Assembly: GCF_014529535.1 (NCBI RefSeq)
Contig: NW_023503374.1
Span: 8,239,685 to 8,303,684, forward strand
Source: Bradysia coprophila
Taxonomy: Eukaryota; Arthropoda; Insecta; Diptera; Sciaridae
Length of the DNA stretch: 64,000 nt
Direction: 5' to 3'
The notes beneath the pieces were generated by a model, which was not told the DNA's origin, did not search any database, and saw only the letters and a list, made by a program, of their open reading frames with translations. How positions within the stretch are numbered: position 1 is the first letter of the stretch; every line of letters starts with the position of its first letter. Positions 1 through 11,560 of this stretch are shown piece after piece. A program made the position numbers and the translations under genes.

Positions 1-3000
1 CAACGAAACGCGTAAATTTTTCAAGCATTTTACTATGTGACGCAATACACTTACATGCGACTGCATCAATCAATTCTTGCTTAGTCCACGCATGTTCCGT
101 CAACAGTAAAGCTAAAAAGTAGACTGCATGCTGATAGGGTTGTTCGGCTTTAAAGTTTTTCAATGCACGCATCAGCTGTTCCTTTATAATTTCGAATCGT
201 TTCTCGTCAAATTCAAAAGTGAACATTTGATCTAGAATCTTTGCCAGCAGAACTTGCTGCTTGTCACTGTATCCACTCACTGACAACTGAAATCGACGGA
301 ATACGAATTATTGTGGGATCTGATGGTTGAATTTACTTAAATTTTCTGTTATATTTCACACGTACGCTGATTCCATTTGCAGTGTTTGAGACACCCATTC
401 GCAGGCCAGCCAAGTCAGCCTCGTATAGATATTCGTTTAGTTCGTCTTTGAACAAATGCACAAACATGTGAGTCAAGTCACAGTTGAGTGGATCGGCGTA
501 AGCTGTAATCAAATCAATTATATTAAAGACAGAACGCTTGTTACGCGTTCAAAGAATGATGAGGAACATTTACAAAGCCGTTGCATTCTGAACTGTGGTG
601 GAACGAAAAAAAACAAGGCATCAGAACAGTCGGAGCGTTTGCTGCGACTTAGCCCCGTACAACCCGTAATCCTATTTCGTCTGCAACCATAATACGTCCG
701 TAGCACTAATAAGCCCGGAACCCTAATACGTCTACAACCCTCTAATGCGTCTGTTACCAAAATGCAAGTCAAGTTGGGCATGGTCAAATTTACTGAAAGT
801 GTTCATTTTTAAAATTGCGCATAGCGCAATTACGAAAGCCCGTACTAAGTACCTCTCAAATAAAACCAACAATTTACGATATTATTTTAGAAACCCAAAA
901 TTTTTTGCCAACTTTCCATTGGGTATTCAATTACCTCTCAAATGAAACAGAAACTAGCAAAATCGGTTGAGATTTACTCGATTTATGTGCAAAAAACACT
1001 TAGGGCCGAGTAGCGGCTTTAGTCCAAGGGCCCTAATTTGAAACTTTTTTTGTCATCATTCTATTCGGCATTCAATTACCATAAAAAACTAAAACTAGCA
1101 AAATCGGATGAGATTTACTCGATTTATGTGCAAAAAACACTTAGGGCCGAGTAACGACCTTTGAGCCCTCCCAACAAGCCCACGTTGCATCTTACCCAAA
1201 AACAATGTTCAGCAACTTTGTTCTACTCGTCAATACCTTTCATTTGATATATCACAAGCAGCTATTCCGTGCGTATTTCGGTAGATATCGTCGAAAGACT
1301 GAAAAACACCTATAGGGCCCTAGCTCTGGAGGGGCCGACCCTACCATGCCCATTTTCGAACTTGACCTTACTTTTGTCGATACCAATCGGGGAAAAAAAG
1401 AATTTTGAAAAAAGGTTGTGATTTACTCAAGCTAGAGGGGTCACGGACGGACGGACGGACATTTTTAGCCCCGTACGAAGTACTGGGGGCTTATAAGATT
1501 AATATGCCGTTTGTAACACGTCGAATTGGAAGCAGACAGTAAGGTCAAAGCATTTGGTTATGTTCATAGATGACGAATCCGCAATAAAAACAAGGCATCA
1601 GAACAGTCGGAGCGTTTGCTGCGACTTAGCCCCGTACAACCCGTAATCCTATTTCGTCCGCAACCATAATACGTCCATTTACATATTTGCTACAAATATT
1701 TATATATTTGTAACGAATATATTTTGAAATAATTTGTCACAAATAATTAAATATAATTGTGACAAGCAAATTACCTGAAATTTTGTGACAAATATAAATA
1801 TATTTGTCACAACTATAAATATATTTCTAGCAAACAATTCTTTCCAAATCTTTTTTTTCCGTGCATCTATGATTTCTCTTAGATCGTGTTTCTATTCAAA
1901 CAAATCGATGGTCTTTGAATACTCAAATCTGTAGAAAGACATACATTTAGCAAATTTTTTACAAGAAGTTTTATCGGCACTTGAAGTGACGATATTGGAA
2001 ACACGAATAAGCATCAGGGAAAAACAAGGCATCAGAACAGTCGGAGCGTTTGCTGCGACTTAGCCCCGTACGACCCGTAATCCTATTTCGTCCGTAACCA
2101 TAATACGTCCGTAGCCGTAATACGCCCGGAACCCTAATACGTCTACAACCCTCTAATGCGTCTGTTACCAAAATGCAAGACAAATTTACTGAAAGTGTTC
2201 ATTTTTAAAATTGCGCAGAGCGCAATTACGAAAGCCCGTACGAAGTACCTCTCAAATAAAACCAACAATTTACGACATTATTTTAGAAACCCAAAATTTT
2301 TTGCCAACTTTCCATTGGGTATTTAATTACCTCTCAAATAAAACAAAAATTAGCAAAATCGGATGATATTTACTCGATTTATGTGCAAAAAACACTTAGT
2401 GCCGAGTAGCGGCCTTGGTCCAAGGGCCCAAATTTGAAACTTTTTTCGCCATCATTCTTTTCGGCATTCAATTACCTTCCATAAAAAACTAAATCTAGCA
2501 AAATCGGATGAGATTTACTCGATTTATGTGCAAAAAACACTTAGGGCCGCGTAGCGGCCTTAGTCGAAGGGCCCAAATTTGAAACTTTTTTCGCCACGTT
2601 CTTTTCGGTATTCAATTATCTCTCAAACGAAACAAAAACTAGCAAAATCGGATGAGATTTACTCGATTTATGTTTAAAAAACACTTAGGGCCGCGTAGCG
2701 GCCTTAGTCCTAGGGCCCAAATTTGAAACTTTTTTTGCCATCATTCTATTCGGCATTCAATTATCTCTCAAACGAAACAAAAACTAGCAAAATCGGATGA
2801 GATTTACTCGATTTATGTGCAAAAAACACTTAGGGCCGCGTAGCGGCCTTAGTCCAAAGGCCCAAATTTGAAACTTTTTTCGCCACGTTCTTTTCGGTAT
2901 TCAATTACCTTCCATAAAAAACTAAATCTAGCAAAATCGGATGAGATTTACTCGATTTATGTGCAAAAAACACTTAGGGCCGAGTACCGACCTTTGAGCC

Positions 3001-6000
3001 CTCCCAACAAGCCCGGGTTGCATCTTACCCAAAAACAATGTTCAGCAACTTTGTTCTACTCGTCAATACCTTTCATTTGATATATCACAAGCAGCTATTG
3101 CGTGCGTATTTCGGTAGATATCGTCGAAAGACTGAAAAACACCTATAGGGCCCTAGCTCTGGAAGGGCCGACCGTACCATGCCCATTTTCGAACTTGACC
3201 TTACATTTGTCGATACCAATCAGGGAAAAAAAGAATTTTGAAAAAAGGTTGTGATTTACTCAAGCTAGAGGGGTCACGGACGGACGGACGGACGGACGGA
3301 CGGACGGACGGACGGACGGACGGACGGACGGACGGACGGACGGACGGACGGATGGACGGACGGACGGACGGACGGACGGACGGACGGACATTTTTTTTAT
3401 TGCGGATTCGTAGTCTATGAACATAACCAAATGCTTTGCCCTTACTGTCTGCTTCCAATTCGACGTGTTACAAACGGCATATTAATCTTATAAGCCCCCA
3501 GTACTTCGTACGGGGCTAAAAATTTGTCAACAATTATTTTCTACAAATATATAAATATTTGGCACAAATATGTAAATATTTGTAACAAATAAATTCGCAA
3601 TTTATTTGTGACAAATATATAAAATATAAAATAATTTTAAATTATTTGTTATAAATGTTTTAAATATTTGTGACAAATAAATTCCAAATTTATTGTGACA
3701 AATATTTAAATTATTTGTGACACATATTTTATAAATTTGCAACAAATATTTAAATTATTTATTACAGTGAACGACATCTCAAATGTCTCACTGTCATTTT
3801 TAGCCCCGTACGAAGTACTGGGGGCTTATAAGATTAATATGCCGTTTGTAACACGTCGAATTGGAAGCAGACAGTAAGGGCAAAGCATTTGGTTATGTTC
3901 ATAGATGACGAATCCGCAATAAAAAAAATGTCCGTCCGTCCGTCCGTCCGTCCGTCCGTGACCCCTCTAGCTAGAGTAAATCGCAACCTTTTTTCAAAAT
4001 TCTTTTTTTTCCCGATTGGTATCGACAAAAGTAAGGTCAAGTTCGAAAATGGGCATGGTAGGGTCGGCCCTTCCAGAGCTAGGGCCCTATAGGTGTTTTT
4101 CAGTCTTTCGACGATATCTACCGAAATATGCACGCAATAGCTGCTTGTGATATATCAAATGAAAGGTATTGACGAGTAGAACAAAGTTGCTGAACATTGT
4201 TTTTGGGTAAGATGCAACGTGGGCTTGTTGGGAAGGCTCAAAGGTCGTTACTCGGCCCTAAGTGTTTTTTGCACATAAATCGAGTAAATCTCATCCGATT
4301 TTGCTAGTTTTAGTTTTTTATGGAAGGTAATTGAATACCGAAAAGAACGTGACGAAAAAAGTTTCAAATTAGGGCCCTTGGACTAAGGCCGCTACTCGGC
4401 CCTAAGTGTTTTTTGCACATAAATCGAGTAAATCTCATCCGATTTTGCTAGATTTAGTTTTTTATGGAGTCTAATTGAATACCGAATAGAATGATGGCGA
4501 AAAAAGTTTCAAATTTGGGCCCTTGGACTAAGGCCGCTACTCGGCCCTAAGTGTTTTTTGCACATAAATCGAGTAAATCTCATCCGATTTTGCTAGTTTT
4601 TGTTTCATTTGAGAGATAATTGAATGACGAATAGAATGATGGCAAAAAAAGTTTCAAATTTGGGCCCTTGGACTAAGGCCGCTACTCGGCCCTAAGTGTT
4701 TTTTGCACATAAATCGAGTAAATCTCATCCGATTTTGCTAGATTTAGTTTTTTATGGAGTCTAATTGAATACCGAAAAGAACGTGGCGAAAAAAGTTTCA
4801 AATTTGGGCTCTTGGACTAAGGCCGCTACTCGGCCCTAAGTGTTTTTTGCACATAAATCGAGTAAATCTCATCCGATTTTGCTAGATTTAGTTTTTTATG
4901 GAGTCTAATTGAATACCGAAAAGAACGTGGCGAAAAAAGTTTCAAATTTGGGCCCTTGGACTAAGGCCGCTACTCGGCCCTAAGTGTTTTTTGCACATAA
5001 ATCGAGTAAATCTCATCCGATTTTGCTAGTTTTTGTTTCATTTGAGAGATAATTGAATGACGAATAGAATGATGGCAAAAAAAGTTTCAAATTTGGGCCC
5101 TTGCACTAAGGCCGCTACTCGGCCCTAAGTGCTTTTTGCACATAAATCGAGTAAATCTCAACCGATTTTGCTTGTTTTTGTTTCATTTGAGAGGTAATTG
5201 AATACCCAATGGAAAGTTGGCAAAAAATTTTGGGTTTCTAAAATAATGTCGTAAATTGTTGGTTTTATTTGAAAGGTACTTCGTACGGGCTTTCGTAATT
5301 GCGCTATGCGCAATTTTAAAAATGAACAGTTTCAGTAAATTTGACAATGCGCAACTTGACTTGCATTTTGGTAACATACGCATTAGAGGGTTGTGGACGT
5401 ATTAGGGTTCCGAGCTTATTAGGGCTACGGACGTATAATGGTGCGGACAAAATTGGATTACGGGTTGTACGGGGCTAAGTCGCAGCAAACGCTCCGACTG
5501 TTCTGATGCCTTGTTTTCAGAGAATTTCATTGTGAATTTGCAATGACACAATAAAATTCTCAGAAAAATTTGACAGTGAGACATTTGAGATGTCGTTCAC
5601 TGTAGAAATAAATTCAAAATTATTTGTCATAAATATTTAAAAAAAATTGTGACAAATAATTTAAAATATTTGTCACAAATAATTTTGAATTTATTTCTCA
5701 TAAATATTTGAAATATTTGTGACAAATATTTAAATATTCGAACCAAATTTTCAACATTAAATTTGCTTCGAATAATTGAATTTTTTTCCGTGATGATTTT
5801 TTGCTGCTAATTGAAGTTGAACAGTTAGCCGCTGTACAACACCATCGATTTCTTTGAATAAAGACACGATCTAAGATAAATTATAGATGTAGAACAATAC
5901 TCAGACTAAAAATAAATTTACATTTTTCCGTTCGCAAATTCTTCTGACGAAATCTAAGTTTCCTACTATTAAAATGCTATTTGCAAAAAATGTAAGAAAC

Positions 6001-9000
6001 TTAACATGCAAAAATCTGTAGCTGTGGAAAAAAACCATTCAAATTTCAAATCTGTTAATGCGCCGGTTAATTAAACGCATCCTTTACTATCTGACAGATT
6101 GAAATTTTCAACTGTCTCGAAATACTAAAAACTGTGCATTTCATTTTTGAACAAACTGTATCTGATCTGTAGAGAACCACAATTCGTAGCACTCGTATTG
6201 TTCACATGCATATGAATATGTAAGCAAATGCAATTTTAACAAATTTATTCAAAGGGAGGACTGTGACAATTTTTAAGTTTTTTTAGAATGACTTGTAGCT
6301 ACTTGAAGCGAACGAACAACCAATCACAATATTCAAAATATTTCGAAATTCAGTTTTTATGGGCCTCGCATTCCTGGTATTATAATCTCAACAACTACTG
6401 AAGAAGGTCAATCCTAGGTTAAGATCAGCACCCAAAACGATAACGAGACTACGGAACATTTACTCGAACATGAAAACGAAAACTCCGAAGATGATTCGGA
6501 AATCGGAAAGGAATCGTTATCAGAATCAGATGCAAGAAATGTTCCACGTTTTACATTGGTGAGACAAAAAGATTCCTGCCTTTGTACCCGAACGAAGGAG
6601 CATGACTATGATTTTAGATCAAGGTTCAATCCTCGCTCAAAAACTGCTCTAGTCCGACATTAATTAGACATTGTTAATCACGAACCAGATTTTAATGAGA
6701 AAGAAGTGAAAATACTGGACGTCGAATAAGATTGGTACAAGCGAAAAACGCTAGAAGCGTGCTACATTTGGCTCTACAACGATTCTGCTCAAAATTTCAA
6801 ATCGTTTAACATGCTGCATGCGACCTACACTCATGTGATGAATTCGTTCAAACAACTTCATGCTGGTTAATCCTTCGTTTTACGTTATGTCATTTCTCTT
6901 ATATCAAAACAGGTGAAACAAGTTTCAATTTTTGACGATCGTGTTGGAATTTCAAGAGAAAGTAGTTTTGCGAATTAGAATTTTAATGTAATTGGAATCG
7001 CATAAAGTTTATGATAATTTGTTTACACGACTTTTCATGTTATCTAGTTTTAGCCTAAAGAGAATTTTAATGTTGTGCTAGCTGAAGATGGATGACACAA
7101 CAACATCCGAAATATACGTTTAATTGAAAACAATTTCAATTCTTCTTTGATTTAACATCATCATAGCCAACCCAATGTCAATTGACGGAAATTATTATAA
7201 TCTCAAGTCGATCTGTTAATACATGTTTAAACAGAGGTCGATGATTCATTAGAAGCAAAATAAAATCTGGATTATCTTTGGTCACTTGTGTTCATTAGGT
7301 ACAGGACAATTTAATGTGTTTTGAACGACACATTTATTAAAATCATTAGCAAAGCAGATTGTTCGAACCAATTACCCATTAGGAATTAATTCCTTATAAT
7401 ATCTCATCATCACACGAAAAAGAAATGAGATCAGCCAAAAATATATTCAGTAAAAATTGCAACATTTCATAAAATCTTCATCGATCTATCGAAAAACCAA
7501 TTTTTATTTCAGCAGCAAAACCATAAAATTGGTGTGAGGTCCACGTACAGATAAGATTTTGTTTACTCGGATAAGTCATTAGAGCATTTGCGCAAGCTAC
7601 TTGTTTATTACTGAGTCTACAAAATTGAAAATTGTGAGTAAGATACGGTTGGTAGAGAGACAAAATATTGTCTTTAGTGTTAAGTTCTTTCAAAATGATG
7701 GGTCGTTTGCACAATCTCCATTTCACTAAGAAAAATCAGCAAAATAAACATGCGGCCTATATTACACTCAGGCATCGCCGATTTTAATTTATTTTAATTT
7801 CACGTCTTGTGTCCGAATTATCGAACGGTTCAGTATACCGACAAGCGAAAAATATTTAAAACGTTTTACTGCAAAGCCATGGACCAGAACAAATATAACA
7901 ACAGCAATGGCAACGATGGAAAATCCTCCGGCTACAATCCGAACTACAAATACAACGATCCGTCTGAGAAGTGGAAATGCGATGTCAACAATCCGGCTTT
8001 CGTTCGGCATGCGAGCAGATGCAAGTCCCATGGTGAGGAGTATCGTAAAGCCCTAAACGACCAGAAAAAATGATCCGAGCTTGATGTCGGAGCTCGACGT
8101 GATTCTAATTAAGTTGTTAATATGAAAGTGCGCGACGAGATTTTATTTCTGTGAATAAATTCACTTGAAACGAAATACCTGCAGTTTTGTTTGGTGCTAA
8201 AATAACCTTTACTCGAAGAATAATTGACCGATCTACTGGAATGCCTAAAAATTGTAAGTGCAAACTCACCCAACGGACTGGAAAAGTCGAAATTCATGAT
8301 GGCTTTCGGTTTCAAAAATTCAGTGTCCTGTTTGTACCATACACGCATGACCGGTGTATCATGAATAATGATCGGAATTTTTTGCACATCCGCCTCGATC
8401 GGATACAAATTGAAGTCTGTTGGTATGAATGGGTTTGTATTCGGAAACGATAGCTTTGGATTGAATCCACAATTTAACCATTCCTGTGAAATGCATACCG
8501 TGGTGAAAACCATCTTGATAGTGAAAACGGTGTCTGAGCACCTGATTATCGTCATTTACCTCTAATAACTTCTTATCGAGTTTTTCCCAGTGATATTTGG
8601 TTCCGTACCATTTCTCAGCATTGTTAGCAATCGACTCCAACTTCTGACCAACAACGATAATGCGACAGGTCGTAGGCGTTAGGTCCTTTTGCAAGTCTTC
8701 GATTAAATCGGGACGCCATTCACTGACTAGGTAAGGTGCCGTTAACACTTCTTCCAACGGATACAATTGCATCGAATGTACAACACCAGACACTGTAAGT
8801 TAATAAATTGTGATTCGTTAACGAGTTCAGCCAGTGGAATCAATATTCGTAAGTACCCAAAGTGAGTGGAGTGTCTTTGTCCTTAAAGCGGAACTGCATT
8901 TCGCTTAAATTGCAATATTCTTCAAAAATCCATTTCTTCGGATCGTTTGCTTTCAACATATTGATGTACTTTAGGGGGAACGTAATGAAATAGAAAATTT

Positions 9001-10468
9001 TGGTTATTACACGTCCGAGCGACGATATGAATTCTCAGTTTTTTACCTGAAAAATTATTTTAATTATTTCATCGACATTCTCGAAGCCTTCTTTCGATAG
9101 ATCGACAGATATGTCGAAAAATCCAAATCCTCGGGCTGATGTACTATGTCCAGCCATTAAACTGAAAAAAAATACCGAAACATTTGTGACATGTGAACCG
9201 CACTCAAAAACTATGGAATCTCACCTATTGCACCATCCCTTGCTTTTCAGTTCTGACAAAATGCTACCCTTGCCCTCGTGTCCAAGTAAATGACTCAGAT
9301 ACTGTTCAGGCTGTAGACGAACCGATTTTAATTTGAGGAAAATTCAACGGTAACGATTTTAAAAGCCAGACTCACCGATGATTTGTAGTGTTTCTCCAAG
9401 TCCCCAGTTGGAAATGAAATCGTTAGCGATCGAGAATCCTTGACCGGCACGATAGACACCTTAGTCGCTTCTTGGTCGGCAAGAAACGGTGCATCGTTCC
9501 ATCGGGGAGCGTCAACATTTTTGTTCACAATTCCAGAGAACTTTGAAACGACCATCGTCTCCAATTCGTCCAACGTTTCTTTGCCGTACACAGCCAGACT
9601 CATTATGTTAGCCGAATACCATTTGTCATGAAACTTGATCAATTCGTCGCGAACATTAATTCCTCTAGCCAACGGTTCCTCCAACAGTGTCTTCTTGTTT
9701 CCTGTTCCGAATTTACTCTGAAATGCATGCAAGTTTTGGTTTTATCCATTCCGTTCCGCGAGTGAATAAATTCAGGATGCTTACGTATGGATGATTGGGA
9801 TCGGCCAGTGATTTGGACACTTGTCGGATACGCCAAACATCGATGGCAACATTTTTATCGTGTTCCGAATCGACTGCATTTATTTCCCGTTCTGTTGCAC
9901 TTTCGGTGAACAATGGAGAGATGAAGAACTGCGCAAATCTGTCCAATGCACCTTCCAATTGGCTCGGTACAATATCGAAGTAATACTTGGTGTTGTCTGC
10001 ATAAGTCGATGCATTTGAGGAGCCGCCATTTTCTGAGGAAAATTCAATTTATGAATTTCTAGTTTCGACTCGGGAATTTCAAGTCCAGGTAACCAACTTC
10101 ATATGTAAATCGACGACTTGCACTAGAATGGTAAATTTACCTGATAAAAACGTTGAATACGCATTTTCATTCGGATACTTTTCCGTTCCCAAGAACAACA
10201 TATGTTCGCAGAAATGAGCTAGGCCAGGAATGTCATTCGGATCGCTCATATGACCCACATCGACAGTTAGCGCAGCAGAAGATTTATCCGTGACCGGATC
10301 GCTGACGAGTAAAACTTTTAATCCATTCGCAAGCTTCAGGCCTCGATAATCACGATTGTCTTGCTGCGATTTGCCAATGTTATTGAAACGTTCAATGTTC
10401 CCGCAATCCATTGAAATTTCAATTGCAGGCACTATTGTGCTTGAACTATTTAACACATTGGCACTCAT
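1..10468 (-). CDS. Ide: Insulin-degrading enzyme (M16A zinc metalloprotease), partial: C-terminus beyond left edge
   Basis: Cytosolic metallopeptidase of the inverzincin family that degrades insulin, amyloid-like and other short peptides. Exons on the minus strand: 10468-10141, 10032-9785, 9717-9376, 9310-9225, 9161-9047, 8968-8857, 8792-8560, 8483-8270, 502-366 and 286 to the window edge. All junctions are GT-AG and phases add up, giving 2101 coding bases (about 700 of roughly 990 residues). The inverted zinc motif HFCEH is at residues 85-89, followed by the [13 protein letters not shown] segment that supplies the third ligand. Other family blocks seen are [37 protein letters not shown] and [19 protein letters not shown]. 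Start chosen at 10468: the reading lines up with the family just downstream ([18 protein letters not shown]). No mitochondrial presequence is obvious. Introns are 63-108 nt except the one at 503-8269, which is 7.8 kb and full of repeats. The gene looks intact. Confidence 0.95.
614..1676 (+). repeat. Family A repetitive element, copy 1 (rearranged)
   Basis: Starts with the family's 5' end (CAAGGCATCAGAACAGTCGG, from 614), then TAGCCCCGTAC, a hairpin TTGCGCATAGCGCAA and two 145-bp-type units. Next come a CAAGCTAGAGGGGTCACGGA segment and only about four GGAC repeats. From 1465 the usual 3' terminal segment (about 120 bp) is present in inverted orientation, and at 1588-1676 a second, truncated 5' end follows. 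Lies in the large Ide intron. No coding capacity recognised. Confidence 0.8.
1677..1850. repeat. Degenerate palindromic AT repeat (TTTGTSACAAAT-type)
   Basis: Many loosely spaced copies of the self-complementary word TTTGTGACAAAT / TTTGTCACAAAT in AT-rich DNA. The same motif array is at 3526-3764 and 5605-5760, where it surrounds the interrupted MITE. Confidence 0.6.
1863..1912 (+). repeat. 50-bp repeat with an inverted partner at 5841-5892
   Basis: The segment containing CTTAGATCGTGT and CAAATCGATGG matches the reverse complement of 5841-5892 at roughly 45 of 54 positions. Both copies sit beside the TTTGTSACAAAT arrays, which suggests they belong to one older element. Confidence 0.55.
2025..3521 (+). 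repeat. Family A repetitive element, copy 2 (full length, five 145-bp units)
   Basis: Full-length member: 5' end CAAGGCATCAGAACAGTCGG, the TAGCCCCGTAC subterminal motif, then five tandem units of 144-145 bp (the word TAGCAAAATCGG recurs at about 2351, 2495, 2640, 2785 and 2929). After these come a unique 250-bp block, a long GGAC microsatellite and a 3' terminal block ending GTACGGGGCTAAAAAT. Each 145-bp unit holds a short palindrome around GGGCCGCGTAGCGGCC. Reading frames across it are repeat artefacts. No transposase or reverse transcriptase is present, so it is probably non-autonomous. Confidence 0.82.
3277..3390 (+). repeat. (GGAC)n microsatellite, about 28 units
   Basis: Almost pure GGAC tetranucleotide with one GGAT interruption, inside copy 2 of the family A element. 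The same site carries about 4 units in copy 1, 5-6 in copy 3 and about 13 in copy 4, so the array length varies between copies. Confidence 0.97.
3526..3764. repeat. AT-rich TTTGTGACAAAT-type palindromic array, left part
   Basis: Repeated variants of ATTTGTGACAAATA. It resumes at 5605-5760 on the far side of the interrupted MITE, so the MITE appears to have landed in this older array. Confidence 0.6.
3765..5602. mobile_element. Tc1/mariner-type MITE split by a family A insertion
   Basis: The ends CAGTGAACGACATCTC (3765) and GAGATGTCGTTCACTG (to 5602) are inverted repeats flanked by TA on both sides. The two parts, 3765-3800 and 5514-5602, match the uninterrupted 122-bp MITE at 16388-16509. 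The element at 3801-5513 was inserted into its internal T-run. The right part has a 2-base insertion relative to the intact copy. Confidence 0.88.
3801..5513 (-). repeat. Family A repetitive element, copy 3 (inverted, seven 145-bp units)
   Basis: Reverse orientation of the family: terminal block TAGCCCCGTACGAAG at 3801, short GGAC array on the minus strand at about 3927-3960, then seven tandem 144-145-bp units (GCTAG positions near 4303, 4447, 4592, 4737, 4881, 5025, 5170). The conserved 5' end lies at 5463-5513. Its boundaries are fixed by the MITE it interrupts. Confidence 0.85.
5605..5760. repeat. AT-rich TTTGTGACAAAT-type palindromic array, right part
   Basis: Continuation of the array at 3526-3764 after the MITE. 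Variants of AATTATTTGTCATAAAT recur. Confidence 0.55.
5841..5892 (-). repeat. Inverted partner of the 1863-1912 repeat
   Basis: Reverse complement shares ATCTTAGATCGTGT and AATCGATGG with 1863-1912. From 5893 to 6400 I see only AT-rich unique sequence. Confidence 0.55.
6440..6870 (+). pseudogene. Decayed retroelement fragment, GIY-YIG endonuclease C-terminus (Penelope-like)
   Basis: One frame reads as a degraded protein ending, with ALVRH, an in-frame TAA at 6661, [20 protein letters not shown], a second TAA near 6726, then [14 protein letters not shown] and NFKSFNMLH. The layout (TALxxH, about 20 residues, KILDxE, KRxxLExxYI, NFKxDxxNL) is what I know from the C-terminal GIY-YIG region of Penelope-like and related retroelements of arthropods. 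Upstream is an acidic stretch ([18 protein letters not shown]). At least two nonsense codons make it dead. The assignment is from remembered family patterns. Confidence 0.55.
6875..7800. other. Unannotated intronic sequence
   Basis: Unique AT-rich DNA of the large Ide intron. Short open frames (for example minus strand 7478-7726) show no recognisable domain or repeat. Confidence 0.5.
7879..8073 (+). CDS. Small hypothetical protein (64 aa), gene nested in an Ide intron on the opposite strand
   Basis: ATG at 7879 in a good context (AAAGCCATGG), stop TGA 8071-8073. The product is hydrophilic: an Asn/Gly/Tyr-rich N-terminal half ([14 protein letters not shown]) and a basic C-terminal half ([18 protein letters not shown]). 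It has two cysteines about 16 residues apart and no signal peptide or membrane segment. A TCAGT initiator-like word lies at 7830-7834 and an AATAAA at 8154-8159, about 80 nt after the stop, so a compact single-exon transcript is plausible. The frame could start in-frame earlier only with a non-ATG codon. I do not recognise the family. The minus-strand frame over the same bases is hydrophobic and looks like a shadow. Function unknown. Confidence 0.6.
   Translation: MDQNKYNNSNGNDGKSSGYNPNYKYNDPSEKWKCDVNNPAFVRHASRCKSHGEEYRKALNDQKK
8154..8159 (+). terminator. Poly(A) signal AATAAA for the nested small gene
   Basis: AATAAA on the plus strand about 80 nt after the stop codon of the 64-residue ORF and just before the eighth Ide exon on the other strand. 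Confidence 0.5.
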
Positions 10469-11560
10469 GATGTTCGTTGAATGAATGCCTCGGGCAATAA
10501 GTACTGATGACTTTTCTTTTATTACCTGAAATTGTCTGAAAGTTTTTTTGTCGTTGTCGATAAAATTGAAACTAGATTATCGTTTTTTGTGACAAGAGAT
10601 AAAAAAAAAATATTTGCGAGTGACGTGAAATGTTCGATTTTTGTTAAAGCGATTTTTTTTTTGCTCAACTATTTTGCCACTTTTTGTAACTACCTTGTTC
10701 GCAGAATGTGTTTCTCACATATTGATATAGTTAGTCGCCGACAGATTTGATTATACATTAACTAAAACGAAATAGTATCTTAGCTAGACAATATAACCAA
10801 AATTAAATCAGCAAAATAAATAGATCCACACGTTTTACATAAATATTACTGAAAAGTGGTAAATGAAAAATATGCAACTCAACTTGACAGCTAGTAGTGA
10901 TGACATCGACATTCTTATTTTATTTTTCAAAAAATTTTCCTACAACAAAACGATCATATAAATATAAATCGCAAGGTTACTGAATAAAAACCGGAATCAT
11001 GCAACCTCGACATTCTGATATGGTGTTGTTGCTATAAGTACGTTAACGGTAAATTGTCTTATTACTTAGCATGTAACGAGCCAATTATACTTGGATAACT
11101 AAAGAAGAAAGGTTAGCTTTTTTACTATCCGAGGCACAACTGAGGAACTGAGGTAGATAACGACAATTTTACATCTTCGTACAAAGTTCAGATAAAGATA
11201 TATAAAATTTAAAATGTTTTGTTATGGGCGTAGTTAATGCCGTATAAAATCGAATCAGACGTGCGGTAGCACGAAAGTTCTTTAAAAACACAAAATTGCT
11301 TAAAAATCTGGACCATCTATTTTGTGATAGGCACGGGAAAATCATAAACATTTAAACAAAAATGTCATTAGCATTAGAACTTATGTGAAGCTTTTATCAC
11401 ACAAAGGAGGAAGCACTTGGGTGGTTACACCATCGGTTACAACAGAATTAGAACTTTGCAACCCCATGATATCTTGAGTTACATTGCTAGCTCAGGAAAA
11501 TTCAGCCAAACAGCAAACAGTCCGGTATAGGACGAGCAACAACTAGCCTTAATAAAAAAA
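10469..11560. other. Upstream region of Ide, no gene seen
   Basis: Contains the presumed 5' UTR and promoter of Ide (minus strand). It is unique and AT-rich. Short open frames (10532-10750, 11169-11351) have no recognisable features. Confidence 0.5.

Noticed and set aside
3201..3458. Open frames encoding PSVRPSVRP / DGRTDGRTD repeats (also at 3238-3420, 3834-4133, 12501-12692)
   Set aside because: They are translations of the GGAC microsatellite inside the family A element, in both directions, with no start context or conserved domain.
7789..8031. Minus-strand hydrophobic 80-codon frame opposite the nested small gene
   Set aside because: No start context or poly(A) signal on that strand; hydrophobicity results from reading the complement of Asn/Lys-rich codons.
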